Shown: piece after piece, positions 43,743 through 53,089 of the stretch | Position numbering within the stretch: position 1 is the first letter of the stretch | How the letters are laid out: each line of letters starts with the position of its first letter | Assembly: GCA_947498355.1 (NCBI GenBank) | Contig: CANMKA010000011.1 | Location: 1 to 64,000 of the forward strand | Source of the DNA: an uncultured Paraglaciecola sp. | GTDB taxonomy: Bacteria > Pseudomonadota > Gammaproteobacteria > Enterobacterales > Alteromonadaceae | DNA: 64,000 nt | Direction: 5' to 3' | Position numbers and translations under genes: made by a program | The notes under the pieces: generated by a model | Seen by the model: the letters and a program-made list of their open reading frames with translations, nothing else | Databases searched by the model: none | Told to the model about the DNA's origin: nothing

Positions 43743-45730
43743 GCTGGATGGCACAGTTGTATGACACGTACGAACAGGCAATGTTGCTTGATGATATGAG
43801 TGGCAGCCGCCCTATGCCAATCAGCCACACAATTCAAAATGCTCATATTGTTATTTTTATTGATGACGAAGGAAACTTTAAACGTGCAGAGGTACTAGAT
43901 AAAACACAAATAGTGTTACCTGCTACCGAAAAATCTGCAGGCAGAAGCAGTGGCGAGGCACCTCATGCTCTTGCTGATAAAATTCAATATGTAGCTGGTG
44001 ATTATGAATTGTTTGGCGGACTCAAGTCAGCATATTTTAATGGTTATCAAAGGCAACTACAAAAATGGATAGAGTCGGGACTTAGCACCCCCAGCATAGC
44101 AGCGATATATCAATACATTGTTAAACAAACTGTCGTTGCAGATCTTGTTCGTGAAAAAATTCTATGGGCTAAAGATAACGTACTAATAACCAGCTGGGAT
44201 GATAGTTCTGATACTACCCCTGCCCTTTTTAAAACCTTACCAAAGGAAAAAGGACAGTTAGATCAAGGCAGTGCATTGGTGTGTTGGGCGGTTGAGTCAG
44301 ACAACATTGAATACACAAAAACTTGGCAGGATCCAGATATTCAACAACAGTGGATTGCTTATGAGTCCCAAAGAGCTAGTAGTCAGACAGTTTGCTATGT
44401 GTCAGGCAAAAATGAACCTCTAGCACTAAATCATCCAGCTAAATTAAGACATTCTGGTGATAAAGCAAAGTTAATTTCTGCCAATGATTTAAGCGGTTTT
44501 ACTTTTAAAGGACGTTTTACTGATAGTAAAAAAACGATTGAACATAGTGGCTTACAAGCTTCAAGTGTGGGCTTTCTAACCGCTCAAAAAGCTCACAATG
44601 CATTACGCTGGTTAATAGATAGAAAGCAGTGCACGTTAAAAAATGGCGATCAAATTATCGTTGTTTGGGCTGTGTCTGGTAAAGACACCCCTTCAGCCTT
44701 TGGAGAGTCTATTCCTGAGCCAGACATATGGGATTTGAGCCCAGTGGAAATTGCCATAGATGATAGGCCTGAGCATACACCTGATCTGACCTCTGATTTA
44801 GGTGAGTCTTACGCAAAAAAATTAAAAAGTTACATGCAAGGTTATCATAAAAGCTTAAAACCAGAAGATACCATATCCATTATGGCGATTGATTCTGCTA
44901 CGCCCGGTCGAATGGCGGTGACTTATTATCGTAAATCTATGCCCAAAGATTACCTAGACGATATTACCGCATGGCATACTGATTTTGCATGGCCACAGAG
45001 AGTTGTTAAAGAGAGAGTATCTGAAAAAGGGAAATCTAGCGGACCTGTAAACTGGCCTATTCAAGCACCTTCTCCATACTCGATAATGCAAGCCCTTTAC
45101 GGTGATATTCTTAAGAGTAATGAATCACTTAAAAAACAGTTTTATCAACGCATACTGCCTTGTCTCGTTGAACGGGCTTGTATTCCACAAGATATGCTTA
45201 GGCTTTCATTTCAACAAGCGTGTAAATCAACTAATAAAGATTACTGGGAATGGGAGAGAAACCTTGGTGTCGCATGCGCCCTATACAGAGGCTTTTATGC
45301 CCGTCATTTCGATAAATCTAAACGAAAGGAAATATCCATGTCATTAGATACAACAATTACCTCAAGGGATTATTTGTATGGTCGTTTGTTGGCCGTTGCA
45401 GAAAACATTGAAAGTTATGCTTTGTCTATAGCTGATGTGACCCGTCCTACTTCTGCTAACCGACTAATGCAACGTTTTGCAGACAGGCCCTATACAACGT
45501 GGTTAACCATATATAAACAGTTAGACCCCTATATACAGCAATTAAGCACTCGTCGACCGCGTTTTTTAAACAACAGACAAAAAGAGCTTGATCAAATCAA
45601 AGATGCATTTAATTACGATGATTTTACAAATAATACTCAATTAAAAGGAGAGTTTTTATTGGGCTTTCATTGTCAACGATTAGCCTTTAAAGCAAATAAA
45701 GAAACGAATGTAACAGAGCAAGGAGAATAG
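43739..45730 (+). CDS. cas8c: Cas8c large Cascade subunit
   Basis: This is the large subunit of the type I-C complex (Csd1 family), which recognises the PAM and starts R-loop formation. Its 663 residues begin with the family opening MSWMAQLYDTYEQAM. The blocks QCTLKNGDQIIVVWAVSGK and YYRKSMPKDYLDDI in the middle are typical of Csd1. The last about 130 residues are also made as a separate small subunit from an internal start (see cas11c). It is coupled upstream to cas5 and downstream to cas7, whose start abuts its stop. Confidence 0.95.
   Translation: MSWMAQLYDTYEQAMLLDDMSGSRPMPISHTIQNAHIVIFIDDEGNFKRAEVLDKTQIVLPATEKSAGRSSGEAPHALADKIQYVAGDYELFGGLKSAYFNGYQRQLQKWIESGLSTPSIAAIYQYIVKQTVVADLVREKILWAKDNVLITSWDDSSDTTPALFKTLPKEKGQLDQGSALVCWAVESDNIEYTKTWQDPDIQQQWIAYESQRASSQTVCYVSGKNEPLALNHPAKLRHSGDKAKLISANDLSGFTFKGRFTDSKKTIEHSGLQASSVGFLTAQKAHNALRWLIDRKQCTLKNGDQIIVVWAVSGKDTPSAFGESIPEPDIWDLSPVEIAIDDRPEHTPDLTSDLGESYAKKLKSYMQGYHKSLKPEDTISIMAIDSATPGRMAVTYYRKSMPKDYLDDITAWHTDFAWPQRVVKERVSEKGKSSGPVNWPIQAPSPYSIMQALYGDILKSNESLKKQFYQRILPCLVERACIPQDMLRLSFQQACKSTNKDYWEWERNLGVACALYRGFYARHFDKSKRKEISMSLDTTITSRDYLYGRLLAVAENIESYALSIADVTRPTSANRLMQRFADRPYTTWLTIYKQLDPYIQQLSTRRPRFLNNRQKELDQIKDAFNYDDFTNNTQLKGEFLLGFHCQRLAFKANKETNVTEQGE
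45338..45730 (+). CDS. cas11c: Cas11c small subunit from internal start inside cas8c
   Basis: Type I-C loci are known to translate a small subunit from within cas8c in the same frame. Here an AAAGGA site (45325-45330) lies seven bases before an in-frame ATG at 45338. It would give a 130-residue, mostly helical protein (MSLDTTITSRDYLYG ... NVTEQGE) of the size reported for Cas11c. The site is as good as those of the real operon starts. Expression as a separate product is inferred from this and from family precedent. Confidence 0.75.
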   Translation: MSLDTTITSRDYLYGRLLAVAENIESYALSIADVTRPTSANRLMQRFADRPYTTWLTIYKQLDPYIQQLSTRRPRFLNNRQKELDQIKDAFNYDDFTNNTQLKGEFLLGFHCQRLAFKANKETNVTEQGE

Positions 45731-45732
45731 TG

Positions 45733-46584
45733 ATGAGTTTACAAAATAAAATTGATTTCGCGATTATTTTTTCAGTAAAAAATGCTAACCCAAATGGAGA
45801 TCCGTTAAATGGAAATCGTCCACGTACTGACTTTGGTGGTTTTGGTGAAGTCACCGATGTGTGTTTAAAACGTAAGCTGCGTGACCGTTTAATGGAACAA
45901 AAAACAAGTATTTTTGTACAGTCGGATGAAAATAAAATTGACGGCATGACAAGTCTTAGAAACCGTGCTGAGTCCGAAGAATTTGGCCTAGGCAAAGCAG
46001 CGTTTAACGGTAAAAAAATCTCAGCAGATGAAACCGCAAAAATGGCGTGTAAAAAATGGTTTGATGTAAGAAGTTTTGGGCAGATGTTTGCCTATAAAGG
46101 CGAAAAAAGTGGTGGTGGGGTCTCCATCGCTATTCGTGGTCCAGTAACAATTCAGTCTGCTTTTTCTATCGAGCCCGTGGGTATTACAAGTACTCAAATT
46201 ACCAAAAGTGTTAGCGGTGAAGGAGACGGTGAGAAAAAAGCGTCGGATACCATGGGGATGAAACACCGAGTTGACGGAGCTATTTATGTCGCATATGGGG
46301 CCATGACACCACAACTAGCTGAGCGTACAGGTTTTAGTAATGAAGATGCAGAAACAATAAAGACGGTATTACCCAAGCTTTTTGAAGGTGATGCATCGTC
46401 AGCACGACCAGAAGGCTCTATGGCTGTCGAAAAAGTGATTTGGTGGCAGCACAACAGTAAAGCAGGTCAATATTCATCTGCCAAAGTACATAGGACATTG
46501 AAAGTGAACGCTGACGGTACATTTGATGATGGGCTACTCAACTCATTGGGTGACTTACAGCCAGCAGTTATCGACGGTTTTTAA
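45733..46584 (+). CDS. cas7: Cas7c backbone subunit
   Basis: This is the Csd2 family subunit that polymerises along the spacer part of the crRNA. The protein is 283 residues from ATG 45733; a GTG at 45730 is also possible, and AAGGAG lies eight bases upstream of the ATG. The family start IDFAIIFSVKNANPNGDPL and the block RGPVTIQSAFSIEPVGITSTQITKS are present, as is 'DTMGMKHRVD'. It follows cas8c without a gap. Confidence 0.96.
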   Translation: MSLQNKIDFAIIFSVKNANPNGDPLNGNRPRTDFGGFGEVTDVCLKRKLRDRLMEQKTSIFVQSDENKIDGMTSLRNRAESEEFGLGKAAFNGKKISADETAKMACKKWFDVRSFGQMFAYKGEKSGGGVSIAIRGPVTIQSAFSIEPVGITSTQITKSVSGEGDGEKKASDTMGMKHRVDGAIYVAYGAMTPQLAERTGFSNEDAETIKTVLPKLFEGDASSARPEGSMAVEKVIWWQHNSKAGQYSSAKVHRTLKVNADGTFDDGLLNSLGDLQPAVIDGF

Positions 46585-46587
46585 AGT

Positions 46588-47238
46588 TTGGGCGAAAGTA
46601 ATTCAGAGCGCCTAATCCCGCTATCTGCTCTACAACATTACGCATTCTGCCCAAGGCAGTGTGCGTTAATCCATAATGAGCAGGTGTGGGCTGAGAATTA
46701 CTTAACAGCGCATGGTCAGTTATTGCACCAAAGGGTGGACAACGGTGAGCCTGAAACCCGCAAAGGTATTCGTTACGAGCGAGGGCTGGTGGTGAGTGCG
46801 CCTGTACTTGGTCTCACCGGTAAACTGGATTTGTTAGAAAAGGACTTGGCTAGCGGTAAGTTAACCCCTGTTGAGTATAAGAGAGGTAAGCCTAAAAAAG
46901 GGGATTATGACTCGGTGCAATTATGTGCTCAAGTGCTATGTCTTGAAGAAATGACAGGGCAAACGATTACGCAAGGTGCTTTATGGTATTGGCAAACCCG
47001 CAAGCGAGAAATGGTGCCAATCAATGATGCGCTTAGAAAGCGCACATTGGGGTTATTGGATTCAATTAAGCAATTGTTCTCACAAGAACAAACACCAAAA
47101 GCTGTGCATGGAAAACACTGTAAAGCTTGCTCTTTGGCTGATATCTGTAATCCGTTAATTAATCAGCACGATCAAAGTTCACATTATGTGGCTGGCCTGT
47201 TTAATTTGGATACTAAGAACATGGATGATAACAAGTGA
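46588..47238 (+). CDS. cas4: Cas4 exonuclease for spacer acquisition
   Basis: This RecB-family nuclease with an iron-sulfur cluster trims prespacers and sets PAM choice together with Cas1-Cas2. Its 216 residues carry Cys ligands in YAFCPRQCALIH near the start and HCKACSLADIC near the end. The nuclease core motifs GKLDLLEKD and PVEYKRGKPKKGD are present, with a QLCAQVLCLEEM helix. The start is TTG 46588, three bases after the cas7 stop; no ATG lies early enough. The cas4-cas1-cas2 order is canonical for I-C. Confidence 0.94.
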   Translation: MGESNSERLIPLSALQHYAFCPRQCALIHNEQVWAENYLTAHGQLLHQRVDNGEPETRKGIRYERGLVVSAPVLGLTGKLDLLEKDLASGKLTPVEYKRGKPKKGDYDSVQLCAQVLCLEEMTGQTITQGALWYWQTRKREMVPINDALRKRTLGLLDSIKQLFSQEQTPKAVHGKHCKACSLADICNPLINQHDQSSHYVAGLFNLDTKNMDDNK

Positions 47239-48263
47239 AAAAACTGCAAAATTGTTTGTATATCACCAAAGACGGTGCTTATCTGCGTAAAGAGCTTGAA
47301 ACATTGGTAATAGAACAACGTGTTGATGGGAAAAAGCAAAAATTAATGCAGATACCCATCCATTCAATTGGGCATATTTTTTGTTTCGGTAATATCATGG
47401 TTTCACCACAGCTCATGGGGTTTTGTGGCGAAAATGGCACGGGTTTGTCGTTCTTTAATATGTTTGGCAGTTTTCAGGCGAGAGTAGTTGGTAAACAAAC
47501 AGGAAATGTATTGTTGCGTAGGGCGCAGTATAAGGCATCGGACGAACAAGCAGCGGTGATTGCGCGTTCAATTATTGCATCTAAGCTTCGTTCTAGCAAA
47601 AACGTACTAATGCGTCACTCTCGTAATCATGGTGAAACGCTTGAGGTCAAAAAAGTGGTTGGGCGTCATAAGCAAATTATCGAGGAGTTAAAAGTTCAAA
47701 CAGACTTGGATCGTATTCGCGGGTTAGAAGGTGAAGCGGCAAGTCACTATTTTTCGGTATTTAATAACATGATTACACTCAAGAAGACTGATTTTAAACT
47801 CAACGGGCGTACCAGAAGACCACCCAAAGATCCGGTTAATGCCATGTTGTCTTTTTTATACTCGGTGCTAGGGAATGAGATAAGTGGTGCTTTGCAAGGT
47901 GTGGGTCTTGACCCCCAAGTAGGGTTTCTGCATCGGGAGCGACCTGGCAGAGATAGTTTAGCGCAAGATTTGTTAGAAGAATTCAGAGCATACATTGTTG
48001 ATCGATTAGTCTTAACTCTGATCAACCGCCAACAGATTAAATTAAAAGATTTTGAATATGATGTCCTTGGTGGAGTGATGATGAAAGACGATACTAGAAA
48101 GCTCTTGCTCCAAGCCTACCAGTCTAAAAAACAGGAAGTAATTGGGCATAAATTCTTAAATGAAAAAGTAGAAATTGGATTACTGCCTCATGTGCAAGCT
48201 ATGTTGTTGGCTAGACATATAAGAGGTGATTTGGATTGTTACCCGCCTTTTTTTACGGATTGA
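47235..48263 (+). CDS. cas1: Cas1 integrase
   Basis: Cas1 inserts new spacers at the leader end together with Cas2. The 342-residue protein starts at a GTG that overlaps the cas4 stop (GTGA). The beta-domain opening LQNCLYITKDGAYLRKELET and the helical catalytic part are intact. The latter holds GLEGEAASHYF with the metal Glu, and VGFLHRERPGRDSLAQDLLEEF with the His and acidic ligands (split near residue 235). It appears functional. Confidence 0.97.
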   Translation: MKKLQNCLYITKDGAYLRKELETLVIEQRVDGKKQKLMQIPIHSIGHIFCFGNIMVSPQLMGFCGENGTGLSFFNMFGSFQARVVGKQTGNVLLRRAQYKASDEQAAVIARSIIASKLRSSKNVLMRHSRNHGETLEVKKVVGRHKQIIEELKVQTDLDRIRGLEGEAASHYFSVFNNMITLKKTDFKLNGRTRRPPKDPVNAMLSFLYSVLGNEISGALQGVGLDPQVGFLHRERPGRDSLAQDLLEEFRAYIVDRLVLTLINRQQIKLKDFEYDVLGGVMMKDDTRKLLLQAYQSKKQEVIGHKFLNEKVEIGLLPHVQAMLLARHIRGDLDCYPPFFTD

Positions 48264-48273
48264 GGTTGTATTT

Positions 48274-48567
48274 ATGATGGTATTAGTAACCTATGATGTT
48301 TCATTTGAAGAGGGTAATGGGCAAAGGCGTTTAAGGCGTATTGCTAAGACCTGCTTGAATTATGGAACAAGAGTTCAATACTCCGTATTCGAATGTGATA
48401 TTGATTCAGCACAATGGATTGTATTCAAAGACAAGTTATTATCTATTTATGACCCCGAGGCCGATAGTTTACGCTTTTATAAATTAGGTAAGGGCTGGCG
48501 GAATAAAGTTGAGCATCATGGAGCGAAGCGCGCTTTAGATATTTTCCAAGACGACCTTATCATCTAG
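48274..48567 (+). CDS. cas2: Cas2, adaptation subunit
   Basis: Cas2 bridges the two Cas1 dimers in the spacer integration complex. The 97-residue protein starts at ATG 48274 (MMVLVTYDVSFEEGNGQRRLRRI), with a TGAGG upstream; the longer frame from 48226 lies inside cas1. Ferredoxin-like fold, with the catalytic-like Asp in VTYDVS and the NYGTRVQYSVFEC block. It is the last cas gene; the array leader follows directly. Confidence 0.96.
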   Translation: MMVLVTYDVSFEEGNGQRRLRRIAKTCLNYGTRVQYSVFECDIDSAQWIVFKDKLLSIYDPEADSLRFYKLGKGWRNKVEHHGAKRALDIFQDDLII

Positions 48568-48742
48568 CTGCTAACCCTTTGTTCTCATTAAAATCCTGAG
48601 TGGTTAGCGGCGGGATAATACGCTGATAGTTATATATTTTTTACAAGATACGTAATAACAAATCCTGTTTTAAGTTCATTAACAAATTGGTTAGCGAAAA
48701 AGATTGTTTAGCATAGTATGTATATGTCTTTGCAAAAAGGCA
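48568..48742 (+). promoter_or_regulatory. CRISPR leader
   Basis: This 175-base AT-rich stretch lies between cas2 and the first repeat and has no reading frame. The run ATATATTTTTTACAAGATAC and several TTAA/TTTT patches would suit a promoter for the array, and GCAAAAAGGCA abuts the first repeat. Its position next to cas1-cas2, and the repeat direction (GAAAC end away from it), make this the leader where new spacers enter. Confidence 0.8.
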
Positions 48743-51700
48743 GTCGCACCTCACGCAGGTGCGTGGATTGAAACAGGCAAAGAGTTTCGAACTCTTCACG
48801 GCGGGCGGTCGCACCTCACGCAGGTGCGTGGATTGAAACCTCGGTAAAAGCGCATTATGTTGACGATGTTTTGTCGCACCTCACGCAGGTGCGTGGATTG
48901 AAACTGTGACATATGTAGTGACATAAAAGCGGGTAATATGTCGCACCTCACGCAGGTGCGTGGATTGAAACAACCAATATATACAACGAATTTAGCGGAC
49001 ACAGTGTCGCACCTCACGCAGGTGCGTGGATTGAAACCTCTACTGTTGCCATGGTGCGTCGTGCGCATCTCGTCGCACCTCACGCAGGTGCGTGGATTGA
49101 AACTACGGTTCAGGCAAGCGACAAGGGCAATGGAAAAAGTCGCACCTCACGCAGGTGCGTGGATTGAAACCGTGTTGATGGTGTTGATCATTATTTATGT
49201 TGGGTCGCACCTCACGCAGGTGCGTGGATTGAAACCGCCCTTGACCGCTTTGTCTCGTGTCAAGTAGTCGTCGCACCTCACGCAGGTGCGTGGATTGAAA
49301 CCTAGAAGCATGGCGCGATCCCGAAGCGTTCGACGGTCGCACCTCACGCAGGTGCGTGGATTGAAACTATTGCGCGAAGGTTTGCCGGGATCGGAGGGCT
49401 GTCGCACCTCACGCAGGTGCGTGGATTGAAACACAGCACAAACCGACGGCGGCGGGCAGCCACACGTCGCACCTCACGCAGGTGCGTGGATTGAAACTGC
49501 GGTTACTTGCTCCCAATAATCAGCTCGGGCCGTCGCACCTCACGCAGGTGCGTGGATTGAAACTCTTAAGTTTAAAAACCGCTTTGTGGCGTTATTGTCG
49601 CACCTCACGCAGGTGCGTGGATTGAAACGTGTGCAGGGTGGTTGCTTATGTCGTCGCCGGGGTCGCACCTCACGCAGGTGCGTGGATTGAAACACCGTTT
49701 TCGGCTAAGTAGTAGCCGTTGAAATAGGTCGCACCTCACGCAGGTGCGTGGATTGAAACCCACCCCATTAAAAAGACTACTGCCCATAATCGAGTCGCAC
49801 CTCACGCAGGTGCGTGGATTGAAACTCAAATTTGCTCTTACACTCACACAGTACTGACGTCGCACCTCACGCAGGTGCGTGGATTGAAACCTATGGTGTT
49901 TTACTAAAGGAAATCGCAATGCTAAAGTCGCACCTCACGCAGGTGCGTGGATTGAAACGTTTAGTCAGTAAAGCTATTATGCACTAATGCGGTCGCACCT
50001 CACGCAGGTGCGTGGATTGAAACTGATTGTGAGAGCGTTATCTCCCCCCCCGCGTTGGTCGCACCTCACGCAGGTGCGTGGATTGAAACAGATTAGAATT
50101 TGTGAGCGTTATAGTTGATTGGGTCGCACCTCACGCAGGTGCGTGGATTGAAACACCGAATACCGTTGTGACTGGCACACGGGTATCTTGTCGCACCTCA
50201 CGCAGGTGCGTGGATTGAAACTCGACTAACTAATTTCTTTTTATCTTCACTTGAGTCGCACCTCACGCAGGTGCGTGGATTGAAACAAGCAGATCTTATG
50301 GATGGCAGATCGTGGTGGATTGTCGCACCTCACGCAGGTGCGTGGATTGAAACGTGCCCACCTGCACCCCTATTTTTTGGGTACGAAGTCGCACCTCACG
50401 CAGGTGCGTGGATTGAAACAGGAAAAAAGTACCCTTTCCCGATTTGCAGTGGGTCGTCGCACCTCACGCAGGTGCGTGGATTGAAACCACACAGCTTCAC
50501 TGATGAGTAAGTACAAATATGTCGCACCTCACGCAGGTGCGTGGATTGAAACTTGTACTGTGGGTAAATTTGGCATTGGTTAACTCGTCGCACCTCACGC
50601 AGGTGCGTGGATTGAAACGTAATAATTAACCCCTGGATCGCCATTTCTACCAGTCGCACCTCACGCAGGTGCGTGGATTGAAACAAGTTACAAGAGCGTT
50701 TTTGCAAGGGGTAAGAGAGTCGCACCTCACGCAGGTGCGTGGATTGAAACTTATCGCGCGCTTATCGTTGGGCGTTCGAACGCGTCGCACCTCACGCAGG
50801 TGCGTGGATTGAAACACGGTTTGGGAATCACTCAAACCCGCGACTAGCAGGTCGCACCTCACGCAGGTGCGTGGATTGAAACCCTTGCTCGCCAACGAAG
50901 GAAAAGCAATACGCGAAGTCGCACCTCACGCAGGTGCGTGGATTGAAACGACGCGATGAACCCGGTAGTAAAAGCGCTAATGATGTCGCACCTCACGCAG
51001 GTGCGTGGATTGAAACTTTGCCAATGGCAGCAAGCATGGCAATTGCAACCGTCGCACCTCACGCAGGTGCGTGGATTGAAACACACAAGCGGGTTGGTTA
51101 CGGGTCGTTCGGACAAGTCGCACCTCACGCAGGTGCGTGGATTGAAACCCAGAGGGTTGTTTCGTCGGCAAAGTCGGCATTGGTCGCACCTCACGCAGGT
51201 GCGTGGATTGAAACATACTGAAATTGCGATAGGTAAGCTTAGAAAACAGTCGCACCTCACGCAGGTGCGTGGATTGAAACACCTCAAGCGGGCAACAACG
51301 CCATTTCTCTAACGTGTCGCACCTCACGCAGGTGCGTGGATTGAAACAAAGAAACCATGCAGCTAAATTTAGTGATGCACGGTCGCACCTCACGCAGGTG
51401 CGTGGATTGAAACGTTAGTTTTGCAAATCAAATGTTTGCAAATATAAAGTCGCACCTCACGCAGGTGCGTGGATTGAAACCCAATCCATATGCCTGCGTA
51501 AATACAAATATAAAGGTCGCACCTCACGCAGGTGCGTGGATTGAAACTTGTTCTTTGGCGCGAGTTCGTAGGTATTCGCAAGTCGCACCTCACGCAGGTG
51601 CGTGGATTGAAACGAGCGCGTGGTCAAACGCCTGCGAATCTATAAATGTCGCACCTCACGCAGGTGCGTGGATTGAAACGAAGCGTTCACTGCGCCGAAA

Positions 51701-51944
51701 GGCACTAAGTACGGGTCGCACCTCACGCAGGTGCGTGGATTGAAACTGCTCTAACTCTGCTAGCTTTAACAAGTGCTGTGGTCGCACCTCACGCAGGTGC
51801 GTGGATTGAAACTTGGCGCTGGCTGGATAGCATCACCAGCAGGGTTGTCGCACCTCACGCAGGTGCGTGGATTGAAACTCTAATCATGTGTTTTATGTCT
51901 TGGGCTATGCTGGTCGCACCTCACGCAGGTGCGTGGATTGAAAC
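48743..51944 (+). CRISPR. type I-C CRISPR array, 49 repeats and 48 spacers
   Basis: I located 49 copies of a 32-base repeat that begins GTCGCACCTCACGC and ends GTGCGTGGATTGAAAC. The internal hairpin is CGCACCT-CACGC-AGGTGCG, and the repeat ends in the GAAAC common to I-C. Spacers are 33-36 bases, mostly 34. I saw no base change in any copy, including the last one at 51913-51944. Transcription runs from the leader rightward. Open frames across the array are repeat artefacts. No two spacers looked alike by eye. Confidence 0.99.
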
Positions 51945-52305
51945 AACGAGGGCGTACGGCGGCTCCTGACAAATATGGTTGCAGCTTAGAAATTAAAGTG
52001 ATTTTTTTAAATGCCTTTGCTTGCCTCTATTTACTATCTACTATTCGCTGCCCTTGAGCTTGGATTCCAGATCAAAAGACCTCTGGAATGACGGATGTAA
52101 GGGATGTTGCTGCCGTTGCTTTTACTGCTTTACTGCTTTTGTCTATTTACTATTTACTATTTACTTTCTACTGCTCTTTGCTGCTTTCTGCTTTTCTCTG
52201 TGTACCCTGTGCCCTCTGTGGTTCAAAGTCTTTTTGCTTTTTCTCTTTCTAGTCCCTATTTACTCGCTACTATTCACTGCCCTTGATCTTGGATTTCAGA
52301 TCAAA
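51945..52305 (+). repeat. array trailer and repeat units, duplicated at 54431
   Basis: The 34 bases after the last repeat (51945-51978) are spacer-sized but not followed by a repeat. From GCAGCTTAGA at 51981 to about 52140 the sequence is nearly the same as 54431-54580. It includes AGAAATTAAAGTGATTTTTT, the palindrome GGATTCCAGATC...CTGGAATGACG (52061-52093) and AAGGGATGTTGCTGCCG. More TCTGTGG-type units follow. A second palindrome copy is cut short at 52307, where the operator of the toxin-antitoxin pair begins. No gene. Confidence 0.75.
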
Positions 52306-52334
52306 AGAACTAAATTAAAACTTAATTTGGTTCT
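52306..52334 (+). promoter_or_regulatory. putative operator of the toxin-antitoxin pair
   Basis: AGAACTAAATTAA-AAC-TTAATTTGGTTCT is an inverted repeat with 12 of 13 matching positions, located 51 bases upstream of the antitoxin ATG. Phd/YefM antitoxins repress their own operon by binding such palindromes, so autoregulation is likely. It begins exactly where the upstream repeat unit is broken off. Confidence 0.55.
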
Positions 52335-52384
52335 TTTGTTGAGGTGCGCCATAATAGCAATAATATTAATTTTGGACGCTAGCC

Positions 52385-52672
52385 ATGTCTTTATCTGCTC
52401 ATATCAAACCCATTAGTTACTTAAAAGCGAATGCGGCAAAAATTGCCGAGGAATTAAAACAGGATGGCGAAGCCTTTGTGATCACCCAAAACGGCGAAGC
52501 GGCTATGGTCGTGCAGTCGGTGGCTGAGTACGAAAAAACTCAAGAAACCTTAGCCTTATTAAAAATGGTAGCGCAGAGTGAGCGCAGCATTGAACAAGGC
52601 AAAGTGCATGATGCAAAAGGTGTGTTAGGTGATTTACGTGACAGATTAAACGCAAATAAATCAAATGGTTAA
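52385..52672 (+). CDS. Phd/YefM-type antitoxin
   Basis: This 95-residue antitoxin has the Phd/YefM N-terminal DNA-binding fold (IKPISYLKANAAKIAEELKQ ... AFVITQNGEAAMVVQSVAEYE) and a flexible C-terminal tail (about 60-95) that would wrap the toxin. It is followed after three bases by a ParE/RelE-type toxin gene and preceded by a palindrome, a standard type II toxin-antitoxin layout. It lies 440 bases after the CRISPR array. Confidence 0.9.
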   Translation: MSLSAHIKPISYLKANAAKIAEELKQDGEAFVITQNGEAAMVVQSVAEYEKTQETLALLKMVAQSERSIEQGKVHDAKGVLGDLRDRLNANKSNG

Positions 52673-52675
52673 TAC

Positions 52676-53005
52676 ATGAAAGCCTATTCGATACAACTTG
52701 CAGATGATGCCCTGAATGATCTGGAAAATATCTATCAGCATTACGTATTAAACGCAGAGAGTGGGGTCGCCAACCATTTGTTGGATCAGCTGGAACAAGG
52801 CATAGATACCTTACGGGTTGAACCTAATCGAACAAAATTTAATGCCGATTTACTGAGTGCAGGTGTTCGTTTACATGAATTGTTAACAGAGCACTTTCGC
52901 ATTATTTATCGCGTCGATGAGGCGCAGCAAAAGGTTTTTATCTTGGTCGTGCTTCATCAAAAGCAAAGTATCAGTAAGGCGTTATTTGCGCGAACCCTTA
53001 GATAA
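52676..53005 (+). CDS. RelE/ParE-superfamily toxin
   Basis: This 109-residue basic toxin has the ParE/RelE fold: ADDALNDLENIYQHYV, the leading helix pair, then the strand set GVRLHELLTEHFRIIYRVDE and KVFILVVLHQKQS. The IYR and HQKQS segments match the plasmid-stabilisation (ParE) group more than the mRNA-cutting RelE group, so gyrase is a possible target, but this cannot be decided here. No frame damage is seen. Pairing with the upstream antitoxin is clear from spacing. Confidence 0.88.
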   Translation: MKAYSIQLADDALNDLENIYQHYVLNAESGVANHLLDQLEQGIDTLRVEPNRTKFNADLLSAGVRLHELLTEHFRIIYRVDEAQQKVFILVVLHQKQSISKALFARTLR

Positions 53006-53089
53006 TTAACCTTTATTTTCGTTTTTTAAAAACTAGCACTAAAAACAATAAGTTACAAGTGGGCTGTGAATAGGCCTGCCTGTCGATGT

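Noticed and set aside
46588..46590. Possible frameshift or missing start for cas4
   Set aside because: The family N-terminus with its Cys pair is complete from the TTG codon, and TTG starts are common enough; no damage is needed to explain it.
48775..51912. Spacers targeting genes of this window (self-targeting)
   Set aside because: Reading by eye I found no convincing match, but I could not do a full search, so this is neither claimed nor excluded.
48796..51969. Many open frames of 60-140 codons on both strands with repeated CVRCD- or PHAGAWIE-type peptides
   Set aside because: They are translations of the 32-base CRISPR repeat and its spacers; none has a ribosome-binding site or a non-repeat core.
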